From Dryocola clanedunensis subsp. sulfonylureivorans (GTDB taxonomy: Bacteria > Pseudomonadota > Gammaproteobacteria > Enterobacterales > Enterobacteriaceae), in assembly GCF_016756775.1 (NCBI RefSeq), contig NZ_JAERMU010000003.1, positions 124,001 through 188,000 on the forward strand: a stretch of DNA of 64,000 bases, read 5' to 3'. Both the position numbers and the translations under genes were made by a program. Shown one piece after another: positions 27,475 to 37,723 of this stretch. The notes under the pieces are model-generated. The model was not told where the DNA came from and did not search any database. It worked only from the letters and a program-made list of their open reading frames with translations. Every line of letters starts with the position of its first letter. Position 1 is the first letter of the stretch.

Positions 27475-28152
27475 CTAGTGCTTAGGCTCCATCTCTTCTG
27501 CCAGCGCGACCAGCGCCTTTCTGTTACGAATGCCGTATCCCGTCTTTTGCTTTTGCAGCAGCCCTTCACGGGTAAACTGCGCGATGACGAACAGCAGGTG
27601 TCGATAGGTAACGCCCATATACTCCGCCGCCTGAGTGTGTTTTTCATCGTACACGTCACCGCTTTGCGTCAGCAGGATAAACGCCGCGAGGCGATTAACC
27701 AGAGGGAAAGACTGGTTCTGGGTCAGAGAGACGATATTGCGGTAGTTTTTCTGGCTCAGCGCCACGCAAAGGTTGCGCAGAAACAGCGTATCGCCTAACA
27801 GCAGCGGCCTGTATGACTTCATCGGTAGCGCCAGACACCAGCACTCTTCAATTGCCTGCACGTCCCTTGGCTCATGCTCCTGATTCACCAGTTCTATCTC
27901 ACCCACGAAGCAGGGCGCGGAGAAAAAATCGATCAGCGAAACCCTGCCGTTAGGTTGGGTGGCATACAGTTTGGCACGGCCGCGAACCAGGTAAAACAGA
28001 TACAGCGGCTGGCTGCCTTCGCGGACGATAAAATCCCCGGCCATGACGTGGAATAACCGCGTATCGCTAAACACTGTGCCAGAGAACTGCCGTTCATAAC
28101 CTGAATCATCCATGAGCTGCCGCTTGAGGTGCTCATTGTGTATTTCTTTCAT
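27475..28152 (-). CDS. yeiL: CRP/FNR-family transcriptional regulator YeiL
   Basis: A 225-residue regulator: N-terminal cyclic-nucleotide-like beta-roll (about residues 30-125; [20 protein letters not shown]), dimerisation helix and C-terminal winged helix ([20 protein letters not shown]). In E. coli, yeiL lies beside rihB (yeiK) and nupX (yeiM) and was described as a stationary-phase nitrogen-starvation regulator. The same neighbours are here, rihB being divergent, so control of the nucleoside genes is likely. Confidence 0.9.
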   Translation of the reverse strand: MKEIHNEHLKRQLMDDSGYERQFSGTVFSDTRLFHVMAGDFIVREGSQPLYLFYLVRGRAKLYATQPNGRVSLIDFFSAPCFVGEIELVNQEHEPRDVQAIEECWCLALPMKSYRPLLLGDTLFLRNLCVALSQKNYRNIVSLTQNQSFPLVNRLAAFILLTQSGDVYDEKHTQAAEYMGVTYRHLLFVIAQFTREGLLQKQKTGYGIRNRKALVALAEEMEPKH

Positions 28153-28288
28153 AATCGATTCTTGGTGTGAGATTTCTCATACCCAGCATACATTTCCCGA
28201 AGATATGATTCAAATATTAAGCGCGAAGGCCTTAATGACCCTTCATAGAAATAAATATCTTACCTGTCCCTGCAAGAGGAAATAAATA

Positions 28289-29221
28289 ATGGAAAGAAGA
28301 AAAATTATATTAGATTGCGATCCCGGTCACGATGATGCTATTGCAATGATGATGGCAGCAAAACATCCATCGCTGGATTTACTGGGTATTACCATTGTTG
28401 CCGGCAACCAGACGCTGGACAAAACGTTAGTCAACGGTCTTAATGTCTGCCAGCACCTTGATATTAATATTCCTGTCTATGCGGGCATGCCAAAACCTAT
28501 TATGCGTCAACAAATTGTTGCAGATAATATTCATGGTGAAACAGGGCTTGATGGCCCTGTCTTTGGGCCATTAAAACGCAGCGCAGAGAAAAAACATGCG
28601 GTGCAGTATATTATTGATACGTTAATGGACAGCGACGGCGATATTACTCTGGTTCCTGTCGGGCCACTTACAAATATTGCCGTGGCCATGCGCATGCAAC
28701 CGGCTATTGTGCCAAAAATACGTGAAATTGTGTTAATGGGCGGCGCGTACGGCACCGGAAACTTTACGCCGTCGGCGGAGTTTAATATCTATGCCGATCC
28801 CGAAGCGGCCCGCGTCGTGTTTACCTCAGGCGCGCCGCTGGTCATGATGGGACTTGATCTGACTAACCAGACCGTCTGCACCGCTGACGTGATCGCCAGA
28901 ATGGAAAAGGCGGGTGGCCCTGCGGGCCAGCTGTTCAGCGATATCATGAACTTTACGCTTAAAACACAATATGAAAACTATGGCCTTGCGGGTGGCCCGG
29001 TTCACGACGCGACCTGCATCGGCTATCTGATTCATCCTGAAGGGATTAAAACTCAGCACATGCATGTTGAGATCGATGTTAATAGCGGTCCATGCTATGG
29101 GCGAACCGTTTGCGATGAACTGGGTGTTACCGGCAATCCTCCTAATACAAAAGTTGGTATCACTATTGATACCGACTGGTTCTGGGGGCTGGTGGAAGAG
29201 TGTGTACGAATGTACCGCTAA
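28289..29221 (+). CDS. rihB: Pyrimidine-specific ribonucleoside hydrolase RihB
   Basis: A 310-residue inosine/uridine-preferring nucleoside hydrolase. The calcium-binding N-terminus DCDPGHDDA is intact, as are NPLTNIA-type ([12 protein letters not shown]) and [20 protein letters not shown] active-site segments. It cleaves uridine and cytidine to base plus ribose in the cytoplasm. AGAGGAAATAAATA precedes the ATG. nupX follows 113 bases downstream across a hairpin. Confidence 0.94.
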   Translation: MERRKIILDCDPGHDDAIAMMMAAKHPSLDLLGITIVAGNQTLDKTLVNGLNVCQHLDINIPVYAGMPKPIMRQQIVADNIHGETGLDGPVFGPLKRSAEKKHAVQYIIDTLMDSDGDITLVPVGPLTNIAVAMRMQPAIVPKIREIVLMGGAYGTGNFTPSAEFNIYADPEAARVVFTSGAPLVMMGLDLTNQTVCTADVIARMEKAGGPAGQLFSDIMNFTLKTQYENYGLAGGPVHDATCIGYLIHPEGIKTQHMHVEIDVNSGPCYGRTVCDELGVTGNPPNTKVGITIDTDWFWGLVEECVRMYR

Positions 29222-29233
29222 CGTTTAATGGCC

Positions 29234-29257
29234 TGCGCTAATTTAATCATTAGCGCA
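29234..29257. other. Perfect hairpin between rihB and nupX
   Basis: TGCGCTAAT and ATTAGCGCA (9 bp) with a six-base loop lie just after the rihB stop. There is no T-run, so it may be an RNA-processing or stability element that sets relative expression of the two genes. Confidence 0.5.
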
Positions 29258-29334
29258 TTGCCTGTCATAATGGGTATTTTGCGGTTGCCCATAAATCACA
29301 GATATACCAAACCTGGCCTGAAGGAAAAATCATT

Positions 29335-30585
29335 ATGGATATAATGAGAAGCGTTCTGGGTGTTGTGGTATTACTGGCAATCGCATTGATATTGTCAGTC
29401 AACAAAAGAAAAATAAGCCTGCGTACCGTTGGCGCAGCGCTGGCGTTGCAGATAGTTATCGGCGGCATCATGCTTTATTTACCGCCGGGAAAATGGATTG
29501 CTGAACAAGTGGCGCAGGGCGTACATAAAGTCATTACTTATAGCGATGCCGGCAGCGCATTTATTTTTGGATCCTTAGTCGGGCCAAAAATGGATGTACT
29601 CTTCGATGGCGCAGGATTTATTTTTGCCTTTCGGGTTCTGCCGGCAATTATCTTTATCACTGCGCTGGTTAGCCTGCTTTACTATGTTGGCGTCATGGGC
29701 GGGCTGATTCGCATTCTGGGTGGTATTTTCCAGAAAGCATTAAATATCAGTAAGATCGAGTCCTTTGTCGCGGTCACCACCATCTTCCTGGGGCAAAATG
29801 AAATCCCCGCCATCGTAAAACCTTTCATCGACCGCCTGAACCGCAACGAACTGTTTACCGCTATCTGTAGCGGCATGGCGTCGATCGCGGGTTCAACGAT
29901 GATTGGCTATGCCGGCCTCGGCGTGCCCATCGATTATCTTCTGGCCGCCTCGTTAATGGCTATCCCCGGCGGCATTCTGTTTGCGAGGATGTTAAGTCCC
30001 GCGACGGAAGCCTCACAAATCTCATTTGATAAATTGTCTTTCTCTGACGTTCCCGCGAAAAGCGTTATTGAAGCCACGGCCAGCGGCGCGATGGCGGGGC
30101 TGAAAATAGCGGTCGGGGTGGCGACTGTCGTCATGGCCTTTGTGGCGATTATAGCGTTGATTAACGGGATTATTGGCGGCATTGGCGGTTGGTTTGGCTA
30201 CGGACACGCTACCCTTGAGGGGATCTTCGGATATCTTCTGGCGCCGTTAGCCTGGCTGATGGGCGTGGACTGGAGCGATGCCAGCCTTGCCGGTAGTCTG
30301 ATTGGCCAGAAGCTTGCGATCAACGAGTTCGTCGCCTACCTCAACTTTTCACCTTATCTCCAGGTGGCGGGTACGCTCGATCAAAAAACCGTCGCGATTA
30401 TCTCATTTGCACTGTGTGGCTTTGCCAACTTTGGTTCCATCGGCGTGGTAGTCGGCGCATTTTCTGCTATCGCGCCGCAGCGTGCCTCCGAAATTGCGCA
30501 GCTGGGATTGAGGGCGCTGGCAGCCGCTACGCTTTCAAACTTGATGAGCGCCACTATTGCAGGATTCTTTATCGGCCTTTCGTAG
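29335..30585 (+). CDS. nupX: Concentrative nucleoside transporter NupX
   Basis: A 416-residue CNT-family nucleoside:proton symporter (NupC/NupX type). The conserved motifs GQNEIPAIVKP and, near the C-terminus, CGFANFGSIG are present with about ten membrane segments. It imports nucleosides that RihB hydrolyses. E. coli NupX is also 416 residues and adjacent to rihB. Confidence 0.94.
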   Translation: MDIMRSVLGVVVLLAIALILSVNKRKISLRTVGAALALQIVIGGIMLYLPPGKWIAEQVAQGVHKVITYSDAGSAFIFGSLVGPKMDVLFDGAGFIFAFRVLPAIIFITALVSLLYYVGVMGGLIRILGGIFQKALNISKIESFVAVTTIFLGQNEIPAIVKPFIDRLNRNELFTAICSGMASIAGSTMIGYAGLGVPIDYLLAASLMAIPGGILFARMLSPATEASQISFDKLSFSDVPAKSVIEATASGAMAGLKIAVGVATVVMAFVAIIALINGIIGGIGGWFGYGHATLEGIFGYLLAPLAWLMGVDWSDASLAGSLIGQKLAINEFVAYLNFSPYLQVAGTLDQKTVAIISFALCGFANFGSIGVVVGAFSAIAPQRASEIAQLGLRALAAATLSNLMSATIAGFFIGLS

Positions 30586-30592
30586 TGAAAGA

Positions 30593-30627
30593 GCAGGGAC
30601 ATAGCCGGGTATCTGGCCTGTCCCTGC
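30593..30627. terminator. Hairpin between convergent nupX and fimbrial operon
   Basis: GCAGGGACA and TGTCCCTGC form a perfect 9-bp stem with a 17-base loop, placed 8 bases after the nupX stop and 25 before the fimbrial adhesin stop. It could serve both directions, although T-runs are short. Confidence 0.5.
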
Positions 30628-30651
30628 AACAAGAGACATCAAGTATGAGCG

Positions 30652-31791
30652 TTAGTTATATTGCAGGGTCAGCGTTCCCGATGCATTAGCCGTGCCGGGC
30701 GTCACTGTTGCATCAGTTTTATAATAATTAGCATAGAACGTCAGGTTCTCACTCTCTGCCGTCCCTCCGGGATTGGCGGCATCAGCAAAGCTGCTGGCGT
30801 CACCCTGGTCGCTAATGGCGCTGCCGTCGGCCGCCGCACCATCAGACCAGTCGGCAGCGGCGATTCGGTTTGACTGAAAGAGCGTAATGGTCGTATTGGG
30901 TTTCATATAGGTCCGGGGTAAAGCCGCAGTGGAAACGCTGAACTGAACGCCAACGCCCGTCGCGGTTGTGCCGGAGCTATCCTTTGTCAGGCTAATGACC
31001 GTCCCGTCCTGGGTGTCGCCACTGGTGACGGGGTTTACGGCAGAGAGATTCAGCGTGACATTCGTTCCTGCCGCGCAGTTTAGCCCGACGTTTTGTGGAG
31101 GGCCTTCAACAACAGGGGAGCTCTCGAAGGCAGAAATATCGATATCTCCCATCGGGATATTCACTTCTGAAACAGTGGCACTGCATCCCATAGCGACCAC
31201 CTCAACGTTGCTGCTCGTCAGAAATAATTCGGATGCATTGTCGCCCGTGTCGCTACTGCTTTGACCCTCGCGGAATTCTACCGTCGCGATTTGGCCTATT
31301 TCGTTCAGGGATCCACCGGAAATCTGCCCGCCGGTAGCAATCAGTTGAATGCGGTATGACGAGTTGCGTAATGTATGGTCGTTATCTCCATTGCCTTGTT
31401 GCCAGGTGTTATCAATCACTCGCTCCTGATCAAAAGGGCCCGCCTGATTCAATGTATAGGTCCTGATACCGATACCTGGTATTCCGGTTGGATAGACGCC
31501 ATCAAGAACGGGAGAGGCATTTTGCAGGCTGCTGGGTTTATAATGAAAGCCGACATAATAATCGTTGCTGCACCCTTTGATCTGCAGCTCGCTGTCATTG
31601 CCAGCAATGTAACCTGAATCATAAAGCACTTCGCCACCGCTGTAGTTTTTGCTGCTCACCAGAATTTGCGACGGCAGTGAAATAGTACTGATTGTTGGCG
31701 TGTCATCGCTATTGTCCCGATGGCACGTTGCCTGTGATATCAAGGGGGTCACACCCGCAAGCAGGATAATGAAAAAGAGAAATCTCGACAC
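30652..31791 (-). CDS. Fimbrial tip adhesin (two-domain, FimH-like)
   Basis: The last gene of the fimbrial operon and the longest pilin-like protein: 379 residues with signal peptide MSRFLFFIILLAGV. The N-terminal half (to about residue 200) is a lectin-like region without pilin motifs; the C-terminal half is a pilin domain beginning near CSATVSEVNIPMGDI and ending in ASGTLTLQYN, the donor-strand-accepting end. I choose GTG 31791, which has AGGA upstream; the frame continues to ATG 31830, which lacks a ribosome-binding site. The ligand is unknown. Confidence 0.82.
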   Translation of the reverse strand: MSRFLFFIILLAGVTPLISQATCHRDNSDDTPTISTISLPSQILVSSKNYSGGEVLYDSGYIAGNDSELQIKGCSNDYYVGFHYKPSSLQNASPVLDGVYPTGIPGIGIRTYTLNQAGPFDQERVIDNTWQQGNGDNDHTLRNSSYRIQLIATGGQISGGSLNEIGQIATVEFREGQSSSDTGDNASELFLTSSNVEVVAMGCSATVSEVNIPMGDIDISAFESSPVVEGPPQNVGLNCAAGTNVTLNLSAVNPVTSGDTQDGTVISLTKDSSGTTATGVGVQFSVSTAALPRTYMKPNTTITLFQSNRIAAADWSDGAAADGSAISDQGDASSFADAANPGGTAESENLTFYANYYKTDATVTPGTANASGTLTLQYN

Positions 31792-31813
31792 TGTATTGTC
31801 CTGAATAACAAGA

Positions 31814-32398
31814 TTAATTGTAAGTGACATTTAAGGTAATGACACTGCTGAACGCACCGGGCGTGGGCGTACCGTGTGGCGTGTACATTCTTGAATTAAA
31901 TGTCATGGAACCACTGTGATTTTCGTCTATCTCCACCGGGTAGTTTGTCCCGTTGGCCAGAGCTATGCCGCTTATCGGGTGACCGGCGTCCCTGATAAAC
32001 AGCTGTAGCCCAACATCTGTCGTGCCGCCGGCATCGGGCGCAATCTGGTTAGCGTAAATGACGGTGCCATAGGCCGGATCCTCCGAATAGGGGGAGCCTG
32101 AAAAATTGACGTTTGCCTGCGTGAGTCCTGCGGTACAACCTTCGAAGGCGATGGTGACAGGAACGTTTGCCGTATTCCCCCCGGCAACCGCAAAATCCTT
32201 CCAGTAGTATTTACCCAGATCTATCGATTCGGGTTTCGTCACATTACAGGTGCCATCGATGATATTCCCCGTCACGTTCAGCTGGATAACGTCCCGATCG
32301 CTATAGGCCTGAGCACTCTCAATAAAGGCAGGCTGCATCAGTAAGCACAGCAATAACGCCTGCACAGAGTGAACGTTGATTTTCTTTAAGCACTTCAT
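31814..32398 (-). CDS. Fimbrial minor subunit
   Basis: A 194-residue pilin with a signal peptide ending near QAYSDRD, two Cys spaced as in type 1 pilins (GTCNVTKP and FEGCTAG) and the terminal VITLNVTYN strand. ATG 32398 is preferred over GTG 32407 because AGGG is well spaced. It lies 15 bases after the usher stop and is probably a tip adaptor between rod and adhesin. Confidence 0.85.
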   Translation of the reverse strand: MKCLKKINVHSVQALLLCLLMQPAFIESAQAYSDRDVIQLNVTGNIIDGTCNVTKPESIDLGKYYWKDFAVAGGNTANVPVTIAFEGCTAGLTQANVNFSGSPYSEDPAYGTVIYANQIAPDAGGTTDVGLQLFIRDAGHPISGIALANGTNYPVEIDENHSGSMTFNSRMYTPHGTPTPGAFSSVITLNVTYN

Positions 32399-32412
32399 TA
32401 AACACACCCTGG

Positions 32413-34986
32413 TTATTGCATTGCAGGTTTACAGATGCCGTTAAGAAATACGATGTCGGCACGTGTATCGGTATTGTCGAGAGCGTAATCCACAGTACAG
32501 CGCTTATTTTTAGCATCACCCCATTTGACCGACAGCTGCCCTTTATCTGCCAGCCCCACGAGGTAAACTTCTCCGGCATCGCCGACAATGCTGTTACGTT
32601 TAACGTCAGTATTGTCACTTGACTGCGTGACTACCGCACCAAAAGGCACTGGCTTACCGTTGAAGGCGATCGTCATCATCGCCTTACGACCAATCCACGT
32701 GTTATACCTGACGCGAACCACCGCGCCCTTCGTCGGCACAACCGTTTTATTGACGTTATCTATTGCCGCGTTTTCTGTTTTGCTATCTATCGTGTTTAAG
32801 GCAATCTGGTTTGCATGATAGGGCCGCACGTAGGGAACGACGGCGTTTCCAAATATATCCGTACTGACGTTCGTCTGCCCGCTGACGGGCATTCCTGCGA
32901 CTCCCGGGGTTTCAACCAGAGCCACACTGTCATTTAACTGGCGCGTTAAAGTCACACCGTTGCTATGCGCCACCATACCGCCACGCAAGCTATAGTTCAG
33001 ACGACGGCTGTAATCATCGTAACTGTACCCGGCAGAGACATCTGCATAGCTGCTTTGGTAACCCACGGTCACGTTACCATTCGTTGCTTTGGCATCGGCG
33101 TCGTAGCCTTCCGATACCTGCCAGTTAAGTTGATGGTCCTGGAGTGCAGAGCCTGACAGACCAACGGTGTGGGTGGTATCGCCGTTTTTACTGCTATTGA
33201 GCGAGTAGTTAGCTGAAATCGACTGTACATCCTCATGGTTGCTCAATGCGCTGAACGGCAGGCTGAGATTGACCGATAAAATTCGGTCGTCATCATATTC
33301 GTCCGATTCACTGTACCCTGAGGCATTTTTACTGTGGGCATAGTTAACCGAATAAGAAACCGGCCCCCATGAAGAGCTGAAGCCAACATTCACAGAGCTG
33401 GCGTGCTCGCTGTTCCAGTACGATTGGTCATACATACTCAAAGACAACGTTCCGAAAGAAACATTTTGAGAAACAGTGATATCGAAGCGGTTACGCTCCC
33501 GGCCGTTTTCTATGGAACTATTGCCCGCATCCCAGTCATTCATAAAATCCTGAAACGACAGATAACCGCTGGTGGAGAATTTATACCCCGAGACGGAAAT
33601 ATCAGTATTTGTCTGCTGCAATGTCTTACTGTAGCGGGCGCGATAAGACTGGCCGTTATGATGTTCTTGCTGATGATAATTATTGGGCTGCGGCACATCC
33701 GCGCTCGATTGTGAGGCATCCAGGGAGAGGGCGCCTGCCTCTCCCATATTAAATCCCGTACCAACGATCACATTGGTATATTTATCTTCGGCCTGTATAT
33801 AGCCGCCATACAGCGTGACGCCGTTGCCGACGCCCCAGGCGGCAGAGCCCTGCACAAAGTTAAAGTCTTTGTTTTTCGAACCCTCTTCGCGGGTCTTACC
33901 TGCAACAAAGCCGTACTGCACCTGACCCTCACGCTGGAGTACCGGCAGCGTGGCATAGGGAATAATAAAACTCGTTTGCGAACCATCAGACTCTTTAACG
34001 ACAACGCGCAGATCCCCGGAACTCCCCGTGGGATACATATCTGTGAATTCAAACGGACCGGGTGGAACCGTCGTTTTATAAATGCTGTGGCCATTCTGAT
34101 AAACGGTCACCTCGGCGTTGCTCCTCGCCACGCCTCTGACAACCGGAGCAAAGCCCTGCATGCTGTCTGGCTTCATATCATTGTCGGTATACATTTGCAG
34201 ACCGGTAAAACCAATGCTGTCGAAAATGCCGCCTTGAGTCGTACCCTGACCCAGCATCAACTGACTTTTTAATGACTTAATATCCCGTGAGACGTAGGTG
34301 TATACCGAGTCCCAGTCATTTTCCGTCTGGGAGTGGGTGTAAGTTGAATAATTGCGCAGGCGCCACGGGCCAATATTCAGTCCTGGCTGTAAAGAGACAA
34401 ACTGGTTACTGCTGTCGTTGCCGTTGTGCTGATGTAAATCCTGCTGGCCGGAAACCGTATAGTTGAGGAGCCCGGCGGTAATACCTTCATCCCAGCGGTC
34501 CGGGGAGACAAAGCCACGGGACGTATTAAAAAGCGAGACTTGCGGGATACTTAAATCAAAGCGCTGCTGGCTGATATCAATCTTCTGTTGTAAATCAGGA
34601 ATGGTATAGAGATCGACACACTCGGCGTCTTTATCTTTTTTCGAGAAGTAGTTCTCAACCCGGACATTCCAGATTTTAAGCTGCGCTGCACTTAAGCATG
34701 CACCAACATCCTTCTGCGGTGCGCCATTGCGATAATGAGTCTGTTGGCGAAATGAAATTGTTTTTGTATCGACCAGATTGCCATTGATATAAATATCAAC
34801 GTTGTAATGACCTGGCGGCACCTCATCTTTGGCAAACAGACTTAAATCCATGCCCGGGGCGCTGGCGTTGTCCGTTTCCAAAAGATGAGGGTTGAAATAT
34901 TCCTTTGCAGATGCACAGGAGATACTGGCGGCGATACTTAACCCCAGCCCTAAAAAAAGGACGTTGGTATGCTTAACTTTTTCCAT
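32413..34986 (-). CDS. Fimbrial outer-membrane usher (FimD family)
   Basis: An 857-residue usher: signal peptide (to about residue 28), N-terminal chaperone-binding domain beginning FNPHLLETDNA, 24-strand beta-barrel with plug domain (PVVRGVARSNAEVTVYQNG, then YKTTVPPGPFEFTDMY), and two C-terminal domains with the paired Cys (CTVDYALDN...GICKP). It assembles and exports the pilus. Length and motifs are complete. Confidence 0.94.
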   Translation of the reverse strand: MEKVKHTNVLFLGLGLSIAASISCASAKEYFNPHLLETDNASAPGMDLSLFAKDEVPPGHYNVDIYINGNLVDTKTISFRQQTHYRNGAPQKDVGACLSAAQLKIWNVRVENYFSKKDKDAECVDLYTIPDLQQKIDISQQRFDLSIPQVSLFNTSRGFVSPDRWDEGITAGLLNYTVSGQQDLHQHNGNDSSNQFVSLQPGLNIGPWRLRNYSTYTHSQTENDWDSVYTYVSRDIKSLKSQLMLGQGTTQGGIFDSIGFTGLQMYTDNDMKPDSMQGFAPVVRGVARSNAEVTVYQNGHSIYKTTVPPGPFEFTDMYPTGSSGDLRVVVKESDGSQTSFIIPYATLPVLQREGQVQYGFVAGKTREEGSKNKDFNFVQGSAAWGVGNGVTLYGGYIQAEDKYTNVIVGTGFNMGEAGALSLDASQSSADVPQPNNYHQQEHHNGQSYRARYSKTLQQTNTDISVSGYKFSTSGYLSFQDFMNDWDAGNSSIENGRERNRFDITVSQNVSFGTLSLSMYDQSYWNSEHASSVNVGFSSSWGPVSYSVNYAHSKNASGYSESDEYDDDRILSVNLSLPFSALSNHEDVQSISANYSLNSSKNGDTTHTVGLSGSALQDHQLNWQVSEGYDADAKATNGNVTVGYQSSYADVSAGYSYDDYSRRLNYSLRGGMVAHSNGVTLTRQLNDSVALVETPGVAGMPVSGQTNVSTDIFGNAVVPYVRPYHANQIALNTIDSKTENAAIDNVNKTVVPTKGAVVRVRYNTWIGRKAMMTIAFNGKPVPFGAVVTQSSDNTDVKRNSIVGDAGEVYLVGLADKGQLSVKWGDAKNKRCTVDYALDNTDTRADIVFLNGICKPAMQ

Positions 34987-35025
34987 TTTGACCCTGTATC
35001 TGACGCAGATACTTTTTAATGCTGA

Positions 35026-35709
35026 TTAATATGATGTGACTTTGTCCTGGCCTTTAACGCCGTAGTCATTAATAAGGGACCAGGTGATTTTACCGTGAGG
35101 CGCGATTCCTGTTTCAGAGATATCTAAAGTCGAAAAGGGCGCAGCAAAGTATTGCGATGTCAGGCTGTGGTTATTAATTTTTATATGTGAGAAGTTCATA
35201 TAAAACGGGGTAGGGTTAGTGACCCGAATACCATGACCGGCAAACGCCCACTCCAGCTTCTGCGCGCTTTGTTCTGGCAACGCCCCTTTTAACGCCTCTG
35301 GACGATAAATGAGTTTTATTTTTGAATTGATGGCGATTTGCATGGTGTTATTTTGATCTGGCCCGTCGGTTGCCGGGATCCCTTTAACATTCAGCCACAA
35401 CATAGATTCACGATCGCCAGGCAGCGGCGTGCCGGAGCGGACAATTCGAATCGATGCTTTTTTTCCTGACTCCAGACGGAACAGCGGGGGGGTAATAATC
35501 ATACTTTCTTTTTTTATCGATCCACTCTCAGCCGGGCTGAGCCAGGACTGAACCAGATTGGTGACCTTATCTGAATTTTGTACAGATAAAGTGGCGGCGT
35601 TATGGGTGCCGTCGAATATCACTCGTGTTCCACCGACGACAATACTTGCTGAGGCACTCATACTCATTGCAGCGCTGGCACAAAGGAGGAGTGAAGTAAT
35701 TGGTTTCAT
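35026..35709 (-). CDS. Periplasmic fimbrial chaperone (FimC/PapD family)
   Basis: A 227-residue two-domain immunoglobulin-like chaperone with signal peptide MKPITSLLLCASAAMS. It carries the G1/F1 signature (ESGKKASIRIVRSGTPLPGD and RESMLWLNVKGIP) and the subunit-binding Arg near the start. The frame can be extended to 35745, but ATG 35709 fits a signal peptide directly. It lies between the major subunit and the usher. Confidence 0.9.
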   Translation of the reverse strand: MKPITSLLLCASAAMSMSASASIVVGGTRVIFDGTHNAATLSVQNSDKVTNLVQSWLSPAESGSIKKESMIITPPLFRLESGKKASIRIVRSGTPLPGDRESMLWLNVKGIPATDGPDQNNTMQIAINSKIKLIYRPEALKGALPEQSAQKLEWAFAGHGIRVTNPTPFYMNFSHIKINNHSLTSQYFAAPFSTLDISETGIAPHGKITWSLINDYGVKGQDKVTSY

Positions 35710-35750
35710 GTTTTGCTCGCAAAAAATGGAGGGTTTCCCCTCCATAAGGA

Positions 35751-36278
35751 TTAATTGTAGCGGACGTTATAAGTCAGAACTGACTTCACACTACCGGCCA
35801 CGGCTTGACCAGTGGCAATCATCTGGGCGGTATAAGTTTCAGTGGCGGCACCTGAGCTGAGATCAATTTCATCGTTATCAGCGTTATTTTCAACGATGGT
35901 GCCGTTAGAGCCCCCTTGTTTCAGCTGCACGGCGACCATAGTCGCAGCGCCGACCTCTGCGGTGTTTTTGAAATAGGACGGGTTATTCGCATCGGCGTCG
36001 ACCTGGCCTGAGAAAACAATATTTGCAGATGAGGCCGTAGGACAGTTGGCGAGATCAAAAACAAACTGCTTCGGAGCACCCAGGTCACCCATTTTTACCA
36101 GGTCAGTTGCGGCCGTGGAGCCCAAATCAACCGTTGCTGTTGCGGTGCCGCCGTCGACGGTGATGTCGCAGCCTTTATCAAGAACAGTGCCGTTGAAGGT
36201 GATGGTATTAGACGCCATGGCAGCGTTAACGCCACAAATAGTGAAGAAGATTGCTGCGCCAACTTTGGTGAACTTCAT
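35751..36278 (-). CDS. Major fimbrial subunit (type 1-like pilin)
   Basis: The first gene of the five-gene fimbrial operon: 175 residues, signal peptide ending AMA near residue 22, Cys pair (KGCDITVDGG and LANCPTASS) and the C-terminal VKSVLTYNVRYN. Its position makes it the rod subunit. The promoter should lie in 36279-36400. No flanking inverted repeats or recombinase gene of a fimS-type switch were seen. Confidence 0.9.
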   Translation of the reverse strand: MKFTKVGAAIFFTICGVNAAMASNTITFNGTVLDKGCDITVDGGTATATVDLGSTAATDLVKMGDLGAPKQFVFDLANCPTASSANIVFSGQVDADANNPSYFKNTAEVGAATMVAVQLKQGGSNGTIVENNADNDEIDLSSGAATETYTAQMIATGQAVAGSVKSVLTYNVRYN

Positions 36279-36642
36279 TTCTTTCCCTTACCGGAGATTA
36301 AATTAAACAAGAATAGTAAGACTTATCAGTTTAAAACGATGAAAAATGCCGCTCGTGAAGTATTCAACAAGCGGGATGGATGAACATCATTTTTTGGTTA
36401 ACTTGAAAAGTTGGCGAATATTACGTTTGTGAATAAACAGCGTCCAGTCCGATACTGGACTGATAATCAAAAAAAAGCACGGTGGGAGGATAAATATAAA
36501 TACTTACATTTACTGATACTTTTTAATGAACTCGCATAATATACGCCGCTTTCAGCGTGGTCCATTAATAGACTGTTAGCCCCAGTAAAACATATATATA
36601 CTTCGCAAAATCTTAATATTCAGAAAAATAACAAGGCGGCTA
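36279..36642. other. AT-rich divergent region upstream of the fimbrial operon
   Basis: About 360 bases between the pilin gene and a small plus-strand gene. It probably contains both promoters. No invertible-element repeats were noticed. Confidence 0.4.
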
Positions 36643-36963
36643 ATGAATAAGAGTAGGCCATTCTCAGCAATGAGTGAGACATGGAATTGCGGGGTCTCTG
36701 CTGACGAATATATTAAATTAATCGTCGAACAAATGACGATTGAGCGCATTGCCTATGAAAGTGAAATTAAGGGGTTACGCGATCTTCTTTATACTTCAGA
36801 CATTGAAGGTTCGGTGGCTAGCTATGGCGATGTTGGCCATGTCATCTATGGAAGGTTGCTCAGGTATAAGCTTGGACGCTGCGGGGAAATGTTAAAGAAA
36901 AACAAGATGCTACTGCCGTACACCTTCAGGCGTAAGTTTTTTAAAATGATTGGTCGGTATTAA
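36643..36963 (+). CDS. Hypothetical protein next to fimbrial operon
   Basis: A 106-residue basic protein that I do not recognise. It is hydrophilic, with a helical N-terminal half (YIKLIVEQMTIERIAYESE) and a Lys/Arg-rich C-terminus (KNKMLLPYTFRRKFFKMIG). AAGG precedes the ATG. It lies 53 bases before an IprA-like regulator on the same strand and may be co-transcribed with it; a regulatory role for the fimbriae is a guess. Confidence 0.55.
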   Translation: MNKSRPFSAMSETWNCGVSADEYIKLIVEQMTIERIAYESEIKGLRDLLYTSDIEGSVASYGDVGHVIYGRLLRYKLGRCGEMLKKNKMLLPYTFRRKFFKMIGRY

Positions 36964-37016
36964 TATCAAAATCAGTCACGCTGGTTCTTTTACGTTATTT
37001 TATCTGGTGGTTTGAT

Positions 37017-37670
37017 ATGCCTGGCAAAAACATAGCGACTCTAAAAAAAATTGATTCATATTTTATCGATTCCAGCCAGCTTAACGATCTGTTGAGTTTC
37101 ATGGATAAAGGGGTCAGCGTAAGCTATAAGGCTGGGACATCGATAACACTGAGCAGTAATGAAATTCTGATATGCGTCTCGGGCGAAATTTTGATTTCAC
37201 CGAATATCGAAGGCGGTTGTGCGCTGGGGCATGCTTTTGAGTATATGCCAATAGGGTTGATAGAACGCTATAATAGCGCTGTGCCTTTGAGATATGATGT
37301 GCAGAAAGAGGCCCGGGTCATATCCTTGAGCTATGAGGATTTCGATGAGGCTATTCATGCATCTTCAATCGGTTCTTTGTATCTGAATAAAGTCATGGCT
37401 TACATGATTTCAGCTTTGGTTTACATCAATCACGAGCGCAATGCCGGCGAGAGATATTACACCATCAGAAGCCTGTTGTACCGATACCAGTATCTCTATG
37501 CGGGTGAGGTGAAAAGCGCAGAAAGCGTGTCGGCTTTTATACTAAAAAGAACGGGATTATCAAGAAGCTATGTTTTCCAGATCTTGTCTGGTCTGCGAGA
37601 CGGTGGATACATTACCATTAATAAAGGTAAAATGTTGAGCATTAATAAAACAATCCCCGTTAAATATTAA
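37017..37670 (+). CDS. IprA/YaiV-like regulator with winged helix-turn-helix
   Basis: A 217-residue protein with a CRP-like N-terminal sensory half (SISLSS-like EILICVSGEILISP) and a C-terminal winged helix (KRTGLSRSYVFQILSGLRDG, then GYITINKGKMLSINK). The end strongly resembles E. coli IprA (YaiV), in which KGKLISIN occupies the same place. IprA inhibits hydrogen peroxide resistance. Next to fimbriae this copy could be a local regulator. A convergent paralogue with an internal stop follows. Confidence 0.75.
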   Translation: MPGKNIATLKKIDSYFIDSSQLNDLLSFMDKGVSVSYKAGTSITLSSNEILICVSGEILISPNIEGGCALGHAFEYMPIGLIERYNSAVPLRYDVQKEARVISLSYEDFDEAIHASSIGSLYLNKVMAYMISALVYINHERNAGERYYTIRSLLYRYQYLYAGEVKSAESVSAFILKRTGLSRSYVFQILSGLRDGGYITINKGKMLSINKTIPVKY

Positions 37671-37723
37671 TGCGGTTAACGTATTTGCTGTCCTGCTTGA
37701 ATGTCTGACTGATATTGTAGGGT

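Noticed and set aside
28264..30630. 13-base identity CCTGTCCCTGCAA before rihB and after nupX as flanking repeats of a mobile unit
   Set aside because: The repeat is very short, rihB-nupX is an old conserved pair in enteric genomes, and one copy is an arm of the nupX terminator hairpin.
36279..36642. fimS-type invertible promoter upstream of the fimbrial operon
   Set aside because: No inverted repeat pair or recombinase gene nearby was seen.
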